Shown piece by piece: positions 29,625 through 41,275 of a DNA stretch of 64,000 bases. The DNA is from Bombyx mori (taxonomy: Eukaryota > Arthropoda > Insecta > Lepidoptera > Bombycidae): positions 7,254,753 to 7,318,752 of the forward strand of contig NC_085135.1 in assembly GCF_030269925.1 (NCBI RefSeq), in the 5' to 3' direction. Under the pieces are notes generated by a model. The model ran no database searches and was not told the DNA's origin. It saw only the letters and a program-made list of their open reading frames with translations. The position numbers and the translations under genes were made by a program. Position 1 is the first letter of the stretch; the number at the start of each line of letters is the position of its first letter.

Positions 29625-31253
29625 ATGGACGCTGTATTCGAGGAATTCCTCCGACTTCGCCACCCACAGCTCGCCTCAGAGTTTCTGGCTTTCAAGGCCA
29701 ATCACACTGCGAGCCCTCTCGAGGACTCCGCCGCGCTCGCTGCTCCTGCGTCGCCTGTACCTGCGTGCAGAGCTTCTGCATTGAGCACCGCGGCCTCTGT
29801 CGTGCCTGCCGCTCCCGTGTCGCCTATACTGGCGAGAAAAGCTGCTGCGTCGTCCGCCGTGACCATCGTTTCAGCTGAGCGATCATCCGCAGCCTCCGTC
29901 GCGCCCTCTAAAACACCTACACTTGCTCGTAGGTCGCCTGCACCCGCCTCCTCGTGCTCCGACTCTGACTCGGACATGGAGGTCGACCTCGCCCCCGCCT
30001 CATCGACGGATGGATTCACCCTGGTACAGAAGGGTAAGAAGCGTGCCGCGGAGTCTCGAGCTCCCGCGGCCGCTAAAATTAGCAAAGCCGTGAACGCGTC
30101 GCGCCCCCGCCCTCAGACTCCCGTTGCGCCCCCAGCCCGTGCCACTCCGTCGCCGCGTCCGGTGGCACAAAATAAAACCCAGACCCCTCCCCCGGTTATC
30201 CTTCAGGAGAAGGCAGCTTGGGATCGAGTTTGCCTGGCCCTTAAGGCCAAAAATATAAATTTCACGAATGCCCGTAACCCCGCGAACGGCATTCAAATTA
30301 AGGTTCAAACACCCGACGACCATAGGGCCCTCTCTTCTTACCTCCGTAAGGAACGTATAAGTTTCCATACTTATACGCTCCAGGAGGAGCGCGAACTCCG
30401 CGTTGTAATACGCGGAATCCCTAAAGAGTTAGATGTAGAGCTCGTCAAGGCCGATCTGTTAGAACAGGGCTTTCCAGTGAATTCTGTGCACCGTATGCAC
30501 ACCGGTCGCGGTAGGGAGCCATATAATATGGTTCTAGTCACCCTCCAGCCTACCCCCGAGGGTAAGAAAATCTTCAACACACAGACCGTCTGTAGGCTCT
30601 CCGGTATCGCCATCGAAGCCCCCCATAAAAAAGGCACTCCTAGCCAGTGCCATAACTGTCAATTGTACGGGCACTCTTCCCGTAACTGTGACGCGCGCCC
30701 CCGATGTGTTAAGTGTTTGGGCGATCACGCCACGGCCCTCTGCGCTCGCGACCAAAAAACCGCGACGGAACCGCCTAGCTGCGTCCTGTGTCGAACACAG
30801 GGTCACCCCGCGAATTACCGTGGTTGCCCCCGAGCCCCTAAAATAAATCGCCGCGTCGCCCGCCAAAACCGCCTCCGAGCTTCCGGCCCAGACATCAAAG
30901 CCTCGGCACCCTCTGCGTCGCAGGCTAAGCCAGCGTTCGTTCCGGCGGCGGTGCCCAGTGTCTCGGCCTGGGCAAAACCGCTGCCGTACACGAACACGGC
31001 TACAACTCCCTCCTCCGCGATTCGTCCCGCCCCCGCGACTCGTCCCTCTCCCGCGACTTGCCCTCCGACCGCGTCCGAAAATCTCGCTTTAGCGATCGAC
31101 TTCTTTCAGTCGATCAACTTTGAGCGCGTTAACGCTTTGGGCGACGCCATTCGCGCTGCCTCCACTGCACAACACTTTATCGCCGTTGTGCAAGAATACG
31201 CCGACGTATACGCGTCATTAAATACGTACGTCCTCCCCTCACTCCGCCGGTAA
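29625..31253 (+). CDS. J-family ORF1 of copy E, open (542 aa)
   Basis: RNA-binding protein of the LINE. ATG at 29625 (MDAVFEEFLRLRHPQLASEF) is chosen because the hairpin and leader end just before it and other copies agree. Residues 30-130 are Ala/Pro/Ser-rich with the acidic run SDSDSDMEVDL. Residues 140-170 are basic (GKKRAAESRAPAAAKISK). The PRE_C2HC-like block with VVIRGIPKELDVELV is near 263. Three CCHC knuckles lie at 341-400, and a conserved C-terminus runs from NLALAIDFFQSINFERV to YVLPSLRR. Its stop TAA is followed by TCA and then the ORF2 ATG in the same frame. Confidence 0.9.
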   Translation: MDAVFEEFLRLRHPQLASEFLAFKANHTASPLEDSAALAAPASPVPACRASALSTAASVVPAAPVSPILARKAAASSAVTIVSAERSSAASVAPSKTPTLARRSPAPASSCSDSDSDMEVDLAPASSTDGFTLVQKGKKRAAESRAPAAAKISKAVNASRPRPQTPVAPPARATPSPRPVAQNKTQTPPPVILQEKAAWDRVCLALKAKNINFTNARNPANGIQIKVQTPDDHRALSSYLRKERISFHTYTLQEERELRVVIRGIPKELDVELVKADLLEQGFPVNSVHRMHTGRGREPYNMVLVTLQPTPEGKKIFNTQTVCRLSGIAIEAPHKKGTPSQCHNCQLYGHSSRNCDARPRCVKCLGDHATALCARDQKTATEPPSCVLCRTQGHPANYRGCPRAPKINRRVARQNRLRASGPDIKASAPSASQAKPAFVPAAVPSVSAWAKPLPYTNTATTPSSAIRPAPATRPSPATCPPTASENLALAIDFFQSINFERVNALGDAIRAASTAQHFIAVVQEYADVYASLNTYVLPSLRR

Positions 31254-31256
31254 TCA

Positions 31257-33405
31257 ATGGCGTATATAAGTAGAATAAAGCCCCTATCCGTAACGATAGG
31301 ATTTTTTAACGCTTACGGTCTCGCAAATCAACGTGATCAGGTTTCTGACTTTTTGCGTGACCATCAAATTGATATCTTTTTAGTGCAGGAGACCCTACTT
31401 AAGCCCGCGCGCCGTGACCCTAAAATCGCGAACTATAACATGGTCAGGAACGACAGGCTCTCTGCCCGTGGTGGTGGTACCGTCATTTACTATAGAAGAG
31501 CCCTGCATTGCGTCCCGCTCGATCCTCCCGCGCTCGCTAATATCGAAGCATCAGTGTGCCGAATCTCACTGACGGGACACGCGCCGATCGTTATCGCGTC
31601 CGTTTATCTTCCACCGGATAAGATCGTTCTAAGCAGTGATATCGAGGCGCTGCTCGGTATGGGGAGCTCTGTCATTCTGGCGGGCGACCTAAATTGTAAA
31701 CACATCAGGTGGAACTCACACACCACAACCCCGAATGGCAGGCGGCTTGACACGTTAGTCGTTGATCTCGCCTTCGATATTGTCGCTCCGCTAACCCCGA
31801 CTCACTACCCGCTAAATATCGCGCATCGCCCGGATATACTCGACATAGCGTTATTAAAAAACGTAACTCTGCGCTTACACTCGATCGAAGTAGTTTCAGA
31901 GTTAGATTCAGACCACCGTCCCGTCGTTATGAAGCTCGGTCGCGCTCCCGATTCCGTTCCCGTCACGAGGACTGTGGTGGATTGGCACACGCTGGGCATC
32001 AGCCTGGCTGAATCTGATCCACCATCGCTCCCGTTTAACCCGGACTCTATCCCGTCTCCTCAGGATACCGCTGAAGCCATAGACATCTTAACGTCACACA
32101 TCACCTCGACATTAGATAGGTCATCGAAACAAGTTGTAGCGGAGGACTTCCTTCACCGCTTCAAATTGTCCGACGATATTAGGGAACTCCTTAGAGCTAA
32201 GAACGCCTCGATACGCGCCTACGACAGGTATCCTACCGCGGAAAATCGTATTCGAATGCGTGCCCTACAACGCGACGTAAAGTCTCGCATCGCCGAAGTC
32301 CGAGATGCCAGATGGTCTGATTTCTTAGAAGGACTCGCGCCCTCCCAAAGGTCTTACTACCGCTTAGCTCGTACTCTCAAATCGGATACGGTAGTAACTA
32401 TGCCCCCCTCGTAGGCCCCTCAGGCCGACTCGCGGCGTTCGATGATGACGAAAAAGCAGAGCTGCTGGCCGATACATTACAAACCCAGTGCACGCCCAGC
32501 ACTCAATCCGTGGACCCTGTTCATGTAGAATTAGTAGACAGTGAGGTAGAACGCAGAGCCTCCTTGCCACCATCGGATGCGTTACCACCCGTCACCCCGA
32601 TAGAAGTTAAAGACTTGATCAAAGACCTACGTCCTCGCAAGGCTCCCGGTTCCGACGGTATATCTAACCGCGTTGTTAAACTTCTACCCGTCCAACTCAT
32701 CGTGATGTTGGCATCTATTTTCAATGCCGCTATGGCGAACTGTATCTTTCCCGCGGTGTGGAAAGAAGCGGACGTTATCGGCATACATAAACCCGGTAAA
32801 CCAAAAAATCATCCGACGAGCTACCGCCCGATTAGCCTCCTCATGTCTCTAGGCAAACTGTATGAGCGTCTGCTCTACAAACGCCTCAGAGACTTCGCCT
32901 CATCCAAGGGCATTCTCATCGATGAACAATTCGGATTCCGTACAAATCACTCATGCGTTCAACAGGTGCACCGCCTCACGGAGCACATTCTTGTGGGGCT
33001 TAATCGACCAAAACCGTTATACACGGGAGCTCTCTTCTTCGACGTCGCAAAAGCGTTCGACAAAGTCTGGCACAATGGTTTGATTTTCAAACTATTCAAC
33101 ATGGGCGTGCCGGATAGTCTCGTGCTCATCATACGGGACTTCTTGTCGAACCGCTCTTTTCAATATCGAGTCGAGGGAACCCGCTCCTCCCCACGATCTC
33201 TCACAGCTGGAGTCCCGCAAGGCTGTGTCCTCTCACCCCTCCTATTTAGCTTATTCGTCAACGATATTCCCCGGTCGTCGCCGACCCAGCTAGCCTTATT
33301 TGCTGACGACACAACCGTTTACCACTCAAGTAGAAAAAAGTCCCTAATCGCGAGTAAGCTCCAGAGCGCAGCGTTAACCCTCGTTCAGAAAATGGCGCAT
33401 AGATA
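31257..33405 (+). pseudogene. J-family ORF2 of copy E, one frameshift, then chimeric end
   Basis: Endonuclease blocks are intact (QETLL, GDLNCKH, SDHRPVV). A C-run at 32403-32408 has six C's where other copies have seven, so the frame is lost after TMPPS. The continuation through [27 protein letters not shown] and FADDTTVYH is in the next frame, as far as KMAHR. There the sequence turns into antisense R1-like DNA. The last ~500 bases match 1-512 almost base for base, including the subfamily-specific residues. Confidence 0.85.
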
Positions 33406-33635
33406 GCCGGCCGTCGCTATCATCGAGGGCCCAACTTCTCAAAGTGAGCGCGGAAGTTCCACCGACCATCCAGTTCGAGGCCGAGGTACCGAAGACCGTC
33501 ACCCCGACCCCGACGCGGACGCCTCCGATCACGAGGTGGGCACCCAGAGGCGGCGCTCGTCCCGGCCCGTGAAACAGCAGGGCCTGGGTTTTGTCGAGCG
33601 CCACCTCGAGCCCCAACTGTCGGATCCTAGGCTAC
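33406..33635 (-). pseudogene. R1-like RT fragment inside copy E, same joint as at 512
   Basis: Nearly identical to 513-742 and joined to J-family sequence at the same base, but cut off after GTCGGATCCTAG. A short palindrome (CCTAGGC-TACC-GCCTAGG, 33626-33643) marks the right joint with J-family ORF2. Confidence 0.85.
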
Positions 33636-33643
33636 CGCCTAGG

Positions 33644-34604
33644 AACCCGCTCCTCCCCACGATCTCTCACAGCTGGAGTCCCGCAAGGCTCTGTCCTCTC
33701 ACCCCTCCTATTTAGCTTATTCGTCAACGATATTCCCCGGTCGCCGCCGACCCATTTAGCTTTATTCGCCGACGACACGACTGTTTACTATTCTAGTAGA
33801 AATAAGTCCCTAATCGCGAAGAAGCTTCAGAGCGCAGCCCTAGCCCTAGGACAGTGGTTCCGAAAATGGCGCATAGACATCAACCCAGCGAAAAGTACTG
33901 CGGTGCTATTTCAGAGGGGAAGCTCCACACGGATTTCCTCCCGGATTAGGAGGAGGAATCTCACACCCCCGATTACTCTCTTTAGACAACCCATACCCTG
34001 GGCCAGGAAGGTCAAGTACCTGGGCGTTACCCTGGATGCATCGATGACATTCCGCCCGCATATAAAATCAGTCCGTGACCGTGCCGCGTTTATTCTCGGT
34101 AGACTCTACCCCATGATCTGTAAGCGGAGTAAAATGTCCCTTCGGAACAAGGTGACACTTTACAAAACTTGCATAAGGCCCGTCATGACTTACGCGAGTG
34201 TGGTGTTCGCTCACGCGGCCCGCACACACATAGACACCCTCCAATCCCTACAATCCCGCTTTTGCAGGTTAGCTGTCGGGGCTCCGTGGTTCGTGAGGAA
34301 CGTTGACCTACACGACGACCTGGGCCTCGAATCAATTCGGAAATACATGAAGTCAGCGTCGGAACGATACTTCGATAAGGCTATGCGTCATGATAATCGC
34401 CTTATCGTTGCCGCCGCTGACTACTCCCCGAATCCTGATCATGCAGGAGCCAGTCACCGTCGACGCCCTAGACACGTCCTTACGGATCCATCAGATCCAA
34501 TAACCTTTGCATTAGATGCCTTCAGCTCTAATACTAGGGGCAGGCTTAGGGACCCCGGTAACCGTACTCGTCGAACTCGACAAAGAGGTCGACGTGCAAC
34601 CTAA
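33644..34604 (+). pseudogene. J-family ORF2, RT core to C-terminus
   Basis: Open from the codons for [17 protein letters not shown] through [35 protein letters not shown] and the C-terminal HAGASHRRRPRHVLTDPSD to the stop at 34602-34604. It repeats the GVPQG-FADD part already present at 33160-33400, but in the common subfamily form (QGSVL, YYSSRNKS). The N-terminal half is not attached. Confidence 0.85.
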
Positions 34605-34850
34605 CCCATGAATCAGCTCGCTGAGTTTCTCGCCGGATCTTCTCAGCGGGTCGCGATTCCGATCCGGTAGTAGATTCATTCGCGAAGCAGCTACTCTTGA
34701 GCTGTTAGTTCTCCTTCGGAGGCGCTCGGGTAACTGTTAGCAAATCCCACCCCTCCTGGCTGAGCCTTTGCTCGCCCGCCTGTCCTGGTGAAACTGGAAA
34801 GGTCTCCGGGCCACCAGTAATCCTTCAATCATAAAAAAAAAAAAAAAACG
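34605..34850 (+). other. J-family 3' UTR and poly(A)
   Basis: Same ~228-bp 3' UTR as at 63007-63234, with CCACCAGTAATCCTTCAATC before a run of A's (34834-34849). The A's abut minus-strand ORF2 of copy G. Confidence 0.8.
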
Positions 34851-36490
34851 AAGTCTCTGAGGCGTTTGTAGAGCAGACGCTCATACAGTTTGCCTAGAGA
34901 CATGAGGAGGCTAATCGGGCGGTAGCTCGTCGGATGATTTTTTGGTTTACCGGGTTTATGTATGCCGATAACGTCCGCTTCTTTCCACACCGCGGGAAAG
35001 ATACAGTTCGCCATAGCGGCATTGAAAATAGATGCCAACATCACGATGAGTTGGACGGGTAGAAGTTTAATAACGCGGTTGGATATACCGTCGGAACCGG
35101 GAGCCTTGCGAGGACGTAGGTCTTTGATCAAGTCTTTAACTTCCATCGGGGTGACGGGTGGTAACGCATCCGAGGGTGGCAAGGAGGCTCTGCGTTCTAC
35201 CTCACTGTCTACTAATTCTACATGAACAAGGTCCACGGATTGAGTGCTGGGCGTGCACTGGGTTTGCAATGGATCGGCCAGCAGCTCTGCTTTTTCGTCA
35301 TCATCGAACGCCGCGAGTCGGACTGAGGGGCCTACGAGGGGGGGCATAGTTACTACCGTATCCGATTTGAGAGTACGAGCTAAGCGGTAGTAAGACCTTT
35401 GGGAGGGCGCGAGTCCTTCTAAGAAATCAGACCATCTGGCATCTCGGACTTCGGCAATGCGAGACTTTACGTCGCGTTGTAGGGCACGCATTCGAATACG
35501 ATTTTCCGCGGTAGGATACCTGTCGTAGGCGCGTATCGAGGCGTTCTTAGCTCTAAGGAGTTCCCTAATATCGTCGGACAATTTGAAGCGGTGAAGGAAG
35601 TCCTCCGCTACAACTTGTTTCGATGACCTATTTAATGTCGAGGTGATGTGTGACGTTAAGATGTCTATGGCTTCAGCGGTATCCTGAGGAGACGGGATAG
35701 AGTCCGGGTTAAACGGGAGCGACGGTGGATCAGATTCAGCCAGGCTGATGCCCAGCGTGTGCCAATCCACCACAGTCCTCGTGACGGGAACGGAATCGGG
35801 AGCGCGACCGAGCTTCATAACGACGGGACGGTGGTCTGAATCTAATTCTGAAACTACTTCGATCGAGTGTAAGCGCAGAGTTACGTTTTTTAATAACGCT
35901 ATGTCGAGTACATCCGGGCGATGCGCGATATTTAGCGGGTAGTGAGTCGGGGTTAGCGGAGCGACGATATCGAAGGCGAGATCATCGACTAACGCGTCAA
36001 GCCGCCTGCCATTCGGGGTTGTGGTGTGTGAGTTCCACCTGATGTGTTTACAATTTAGGTCGCCCGCCAGAATGACAGAGCTCCCCATACCGAGCAGCGC
36101 CTCGATATCACTGCTTAGAACGATCTTATTAGGTGGAAGATAAACGGACGCGATAACGATCGGCGCGTGTCCCGTCAGTGAGATTCGGCACACTGATGCT
36201 TCGATATTAGCGAGCGCGGGAGGATCGAGCGGGACGCAATGCAGGGCTCTTCTATAGTAAATGACGGTACCACCACCACGGGCAGAGAGCCTGTCGTTCC
36301 TGACCATGTTATAGTTCGCGATTTTAGGGTCACGGCGCGCGGGCTTAAGTAGGGTCTCCTGCACTAAAAAGATATCAATTTGATGGTCACGCAAAAAGTC
36401 AGAAACCTGATCACGTTGATTTGCGAGACCGTAAGCGTTAAAAAATCCTATCGTTACGGATAGGGGCTTTATTCTACTTATATACGCCAT
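34851..36490 (-). pseudogene. J-family copy G, ORF2 (3' truncated)
   Basis: Open from MAYISRIKPLSV through the endonuclease (QETLL, GDLNCKH, SDHRPVV) and the N-terminal RT blocks (APGSDGIS, YRPISLLMSLGKLYERLL) to RLRDFV, where it meets the poly(A) of copy E read backwards. The FADD block and everything downstream are missing from this location. Only endonuclease activity could remain. Confidence 0.85.
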
Positions 36491-36493
36491 TGA

Positions 36494-38107
36494 TTACCGG
36501 CGGAGTGAGGGGAGGACGTACGTATTAATGACGCGTATACGTCGGCGTATTCTTGCACAACGGCGATAAACTGTTGTGCGGTGGAGGCAGCGCGAATGGC
36601 GTCGCCCAAAGCGTTAACGCGCTCAAAGTTGATCGACTGAAAGAAGTCGATCGCTAAAGCGAGATTTTCGGACGCGGTCGGAGGGCAAGTCGCGGGAGAG
36701 GGACGAGTCGCGGGGGCGGGACGAATCGCGGAGGAGGGAGTTGTAGCCGTGTTCGTGTACGGCAGCGGTTTTGCCCAGGCCGAGACACTGGGCACCGCCG
36801 CCGGAACGAACGCTGGCTTAGCCTGCGACGCAGAGGGTGCCGAGGCTTTGATGTCTGGGCCGGAAGCTCGGAGGCGGTTTTGGCGGGCGACGCGGCGATT
36901 TATTTTAGGGGCTCGGGGGCAACCACGGTAATTCGCGGGGTGACCCTGTGTTCGACACAGGACGCAGCTAGGCGGTTCCGTCGCGAGCGCAGAGGGCCGT
37001 GGCGTGATCGCCCAAACACTTAACACATCGGGGGCGCGCGTCACAGTTACGGGAAGAGTGCCCGTACAATTGACAGTTATGGCACTGGCTAGGAGTGCCT
37101 TTTTTATGGGGGGCTTCGATGGCGATACCGGAGAGCCTACAGACGGTCTGTGTGTTGAAGATTTTCTTACCCTCGGGGGTAGGCTGGAGGGTGACTAGAA
37201 CCATATTATATGGCTCCCTACCGCGACCGGTGTGCATACGGTGCACAGAATTCACTGGAAAGCCCTGTTCTAACAGATCGGCCTTGACGAGCTCTACATC
37301 TAACTCTTTAGGGATTCCGCGTATTACAACGCGGAGTTCGCGCTCCTCCTGGAGCGTATAAGTATGGAAACTTATACGTTCCTTACGGAGGTAAGAAGAG
37401 AGGGCCCTATGGTCGTCGGGTGTTTGAACCTTAATTTGAATGCCGTTCGCGAGGTTACGGGCATTCGTGAAATTTATATTTTTGGCCTTAAGGGCCAGGC
37501 AAACTCGATCCCAAGCTGCCTTCTCCTGAAGGATAACCGGGGGAGGGGTCTGGATTTTATTTTGTGCCACCGGACGCGGCGACGGAGTGGCACGGGCTGG
37601 GGGCGCAACGGGAGTCTGAGGGCGGGGGCGCGACGCGTTCACGGCTTTGCTAATTTTAGCGGCCGCGGGAGCTCGAGACTCCGCGGCACGCTTCTTACCC
37701 TTCTGTACCAGGGTGAATCCATCCGTCGATGAGGCGGGGGCGAGGTCGACCTCCATGTCCGAGTCAGAGTCGGAGCACGAGGAGGCGGGTGCAGGCGACC
37801 TACGAGCAAGTGTAGGTGTTTTAGAGGGCGCGACGGAGGCCGCGGATGATCGCTCAGCTGAAACGATGGTCACGGCGGACGACGCAGCAGCTTTTCTCGC
37901 CAGTATAGGCGACACGGGAGCGGCAGGCACGACAGAGGCTGCGGTGCTCAATGCAGAAGCTCTGCACGCAGGTACAGGCGACGCAGGAGCAGCGAGCGCG
38001 GCGGAGTCCTCGAGAGGGCTCGCAGTGTGATTGGCCTTGAAGGCCAGAAACTCTGAGGCGAGCTGTGGGTGGCGAAGTCGGAGGAATTCCGTGAATACAG
38101 CGTCCAT
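36494..38107 (-). pseudogene. J-family ORF1 of copy G, 14-bp deletion
   Basis: ATG at 38107 (MDAVFTEFLRL). The frame is open through the PRE_C2HC-like block and the first two knuckles, then lost at about 36985, where 14 bases between two GTCGCG repeats are missing. The third knuckle (CVLCRTQGHPANYRGC) and C-terminal region follow in another frame. A further one-base loss near 36526 removes the normal end: the last codons run past the usual stop into the ORF2 start. Confidence 0.85.
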
Positions 38108-38508
38108 GATCGCTGAGTACCCAGGTGGGGCGGCCCCGGGTCTTGAAACACTCGCCTTGCGGCGAGGCCCCAACTTCTCGGACCTGAGCGGTTCTATTGA
38201 ACACAGGTGGCAATGCGGCGCGATTACTACAGGACAAAGAAAAAGCACAACAAAACAGAAATTACAAAAAGAAACAAAACAAATAAATACTTGCAGGAAA
38301 ACACTTTGTCGGCAAATGTTCCACGAACACAGAAATAACTAAAACAAAACAAATAAAAGCTTCCAGGAAACACACTTGGTCGGCAGATGTATCACGAACA
38401 CAGGCCGCGCGAACAATGGCCGGGCTAACAAAAGCCGGGCGAACAAAGACCGGGCGATCGAGTGGACGATGAGCACGTCCGCACGTGACGGGTGCCTCTA
38501 TCGGAATG
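38108..38508 (-). promoter_or_regulatory. J-family 5' UTR of copy G
   Basis: Complete leader with hairpin (CTCGCCTTGCGGCGAG on the plus strand, near 38149-38164), two ~75-bp repeat units and the CGGGCGAACAA-type short repeats. The terminus is GGAATG at 38508. Confidence 0.65.
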
Positions 38509-39244
38509 GCGTGTGCCAATCCACCACAGTCCTCGTGACAGGAACGGAATCGGGAGCGCGACCGAGCTTCATAACGATAGGATGGTTGTCTGAATCTAAC
38601 TCTGAAACTACTTCGATCGAGTGTAAGCGCAGAGTTACGTTTTTTAATAACGCTATGTCCAGTATATCCGGGCGGTGCGCGATATTTAGCGGGTAGTGAG
38701 TCGGGGTTAGCGGAGCGACGATATCGAAGGCGAGATCATCAACTAACGCGTCAAGCCGCCTGCCATTCGGGGTTGTGGTGTGTGAGTTCCACCTGATGTG
38801 TTTACAATTTAGGTCGCCCGCCAAAATGACAGAGCTTCCCATGCCGAGCAGCGCCTCGATATCACTGCTTAGAACGATCTTATCCGGTGGAAGATAAACG
38901 GACGCGATAACGATCGGCGCGTGTCCCGTCAGTGAGATTCGGCACACTGATGCTTCGATATTAGCGAGCGCGGGAGGATCGAGCGGGACGCAATGCAGGG
39001 CTCTTCTATAGTAAATGACGGTGCCACCACCACGAGCAGAGAGCCTGTCGTTCCTGACCATGTTATAGTTCGCGATTTTAGGGTCACGGCGCGCGGGCTT
39101 AAGTAGGGTCTCCTGCACTAAAAAGATATCAATTTGATGGTCACGCAAAAAGTCAGAAACCTGATCACGTTGATTTGCGAGACCGTAAGCGTTAAAAAAT
39201 CCTATCGTTACGGATAGGGGCTTTATTCTACTTATATACGCCAT
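38509..39244 (-). pseudogene. J-family copy H, ORF2 endonuclease part
   Basis: Open from MAYISRIKPLS to VVDWHT. One change hits the catalytic block: SDNHPIVMK where others have SDHRPVVMK. That shifts the conserved His by one position and probably weakens the nuclease. It is cut by the 5' terminus of copy G. Confidence 0.85.
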
Positions 39245-39247
39245 TGA

Positions 39248-40871
39248 TTACCGGCGGAGTGAGGGGAGGACGTACGTATTTAATGACGCGTATACGTCGG
39301 CGTATTCTTGCACAACGGCGATAAAGTGTTGTGCAGTGGAGGCAGCGCGAATGGCGTCGCCCAAAGCGTTAACGCGCTCAAAGTTGATCGACTGAAAGAA
39401 GTCGATCGCTAAAGCGAGATTTTCGGACGCGGTCGGAGGGCAAGTCGCGGGAGAGGGACGAGTTGCGGGGGCGGGACGAATCGCGGAGGAGGGAGTTGTA
39501 ACCGTGTTCGTGTACGGCAGCGGTTTCGCCCAAGCCGAGACACTGGGCACCGGCGCCGGAACGAACGCTGGCTTAGCCTGCGACACAGAGGGTGCCGCGG
39601 CTTTGATGTCTGGGCCGGAAGCTCGGAGGCGGTTTTGGCGGGCGACGCGGCGATTTATTTTCGGGGCTCGGGGGCATCCGCGGTAATTTGCGGGGTGACC
39701 CTGTGTTCAACACAGGACGCAGCTAGGCGGTTCCGTCGCGGTTTTTTGATCGCGAGTGCATAGGGCCGTGGCGTGATCGCCTAAACACTTGACGCATCGG
39801 GGGCGCGCGTGACAGTTACGGGAAGAATGCCCGTATAATTAGCAGTTATGGCACTGGCTAGGTGTGCCTTTCTTGTGTGGGGTTTCGACGGCGATACCGG
39901 AAAGGCTACAGACCGTTCGGATGTTAAATATTTGCTTACCCTCGGGGGTAGGCTGGAGGGCGACGAGAACCATGTTATATGACTCCCTTCCGCGACCTGT
40001 GTGCATGCGGTGTACGGAGTTAACCAGTAGGCCTTGTTCGAGAAGGTCGGCCTTGACGAGCTCGGCATCCAACTCTTTAGGGATGTCACGTATGACGGCA
40101 CGGAGTTCGCGCTCCTCCTGGAGCGTATACGTGTGGAAACTTATACGCTCCTTACGGAGGTAAGAAGAGAGGGCCCTATGGTCGTCGGGTGTTCGAGCCT
40201 TAATTTGAATGCCGTTTGCGAGGTTACGGGCATTCGTGAAGTTGATATTTTTGGCCCTTAAGGGCCAGGGAAACTCGATCCCAAGCTGCCTTCTCTTGGA
40301 GGATTACCGGGGGAGGGGTCTGTGTTTTATTTTGTGCCACCGGACGCGGCGACGGAGTGACACGGGCTGGGGGCGCAACGGGAGTCTGAGGGCGGGGGCG
40401 CGACGCGTTCGCGGCTTTGCTAATTTTAGCGGCCGCGGGAGCTCAAGACTCCGCGGCACGCTTCTTACCCTTTTGTACCAGGGTGAATCCATCCGTCGAT
40501 GAGGCGGGGGCGAGGTCGACCTCCATCTCCGAGTCAGAGTCGGAGGGCGAGGAGGCGGGCGCAGGTGACCTACGAGCAGGTGTTTTGGAGGGCGCGACGG
40601 AGGCCGCGGATGATCGCGCTGCTGGAACGGTGGCCCCGGTGGACGACGCAGCAGTTTTACTCGCCAGTATAGGCGACGCGGGAACGGCAGGCACGACGGA
40701 GGCTGCGGTGCTCGATGCAGAAGCTTTGCACGCAGGTACAGGCGACGCAGGAGCAGCGAGCACGGCGGAGTCTTCGAGAGAGCTCGCAGTGTGATTGGCC
40801 TTGAAAGCCAGAAACTCTGAGGCGAGCTGTGGATGACGAAGTCGGAGGAATTCCGCGAATACAGCGTCCAT
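39248..40871 (-). pseudogene. J-family copy H, ORF1 (several stops)
   Basis: From ATG 40871 it is open for about 143 codons to RAAES, where a CGA codon has become TGA (near 40445). Further damage: an extra C near 40255 shifts the frame, and CAA to TAA after CHNC (near 39839) breaks the first knuckle. The C-terminal 112 codons (39586-39248) are open and keep YVLPSLRR. Sequence differences in the PRE_C2HC-like part (VRDIPKELDAELVKADLLEQGL-type changes shared with copy C) place it in a separate subgroup. Confidence 0.85.
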
Positions 40872-41275
40872 GATCGCTGAGTGCCCAGGTGGGGCGGCCC
40901 CGGGTCTTGAAAACACTCGCCTTGCGGCGAGGCCCCAACTTCTCGGACCTGAGCGGTTCTATTGAACACAGGTGGCGATGCGGCGCGATTACTACAGGAC
41001 AAAGAAAACACAACAAAACGGAAATAACAAAAAGAAACAAAACAATTAAACACTTCCAGGAAAACAGTTTGTCGGCAGATGTACCACGAACACAGAAATA
41101 ACAAAAGGAAACAAAACAAATAAAAACTTCCAGGAAAAACACTTGGTCGGCAGATGTACCACGAACATAGGCCGCGCGAACAATGGCCGGGCTAACAAAA
41201 GCCGGGCGAACAAAGGCCGGGCGATCGAGTGGTCGATGAGCACGTCCGCACGTGACGGGTGCCTTTATCGGAATG
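40872..41275 (-). promoter_or_regulatory. J-family 5' UTR of copy H
   Basis: Complete leader with two clear ~75-bp units (CAGATGTACCACGAACA at about 41077 and 41150), short repeats at about 41170-41225, and terminus GGAATG at 41275. It abuts the zinc-knuckle region of a different LINE. Confidence 0.65.

Larger units (their letters stand above)
29224..34850 (+). mobile_element. J-family LINE copy E, full 5' end to poly(A), with a chimeric block in ORF2
   Basis: 5' UTR, open ORF1, ORF2 with a frameshift, then a 230-bp block of antisense R1-like DNA (33406-33635), after which ORF2 resumes upstream of where it left off, so the GVPQG-FADD part is present twice. The 3' UTR and poly(A) (34834-34849) follow. 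The right flank is ORF2 of copy G on the minus strand and the left flank is copy D, so no target duplication can be matched. The 33640-34850 part may derive from a separate copy. Confidence 0.7.
34851..38508 (-). mobile_element. J-family LINE copy G, inserted in copy H
   Basis: Full 5' end (terminus at 38508) but truncated in ORF2 at 34851. It lies in the same orientation as H, whose ORF2 is cut at VVDWHT. The missing 3' part is not directly on the far side of E. Confidence 0.75.

Noticed and set aside
29625..31253. Host CCHC zinc-finger (CNBP-like) gene
   Set aside because: Repeated several times with LINE ORF2 following three bases after the stop.
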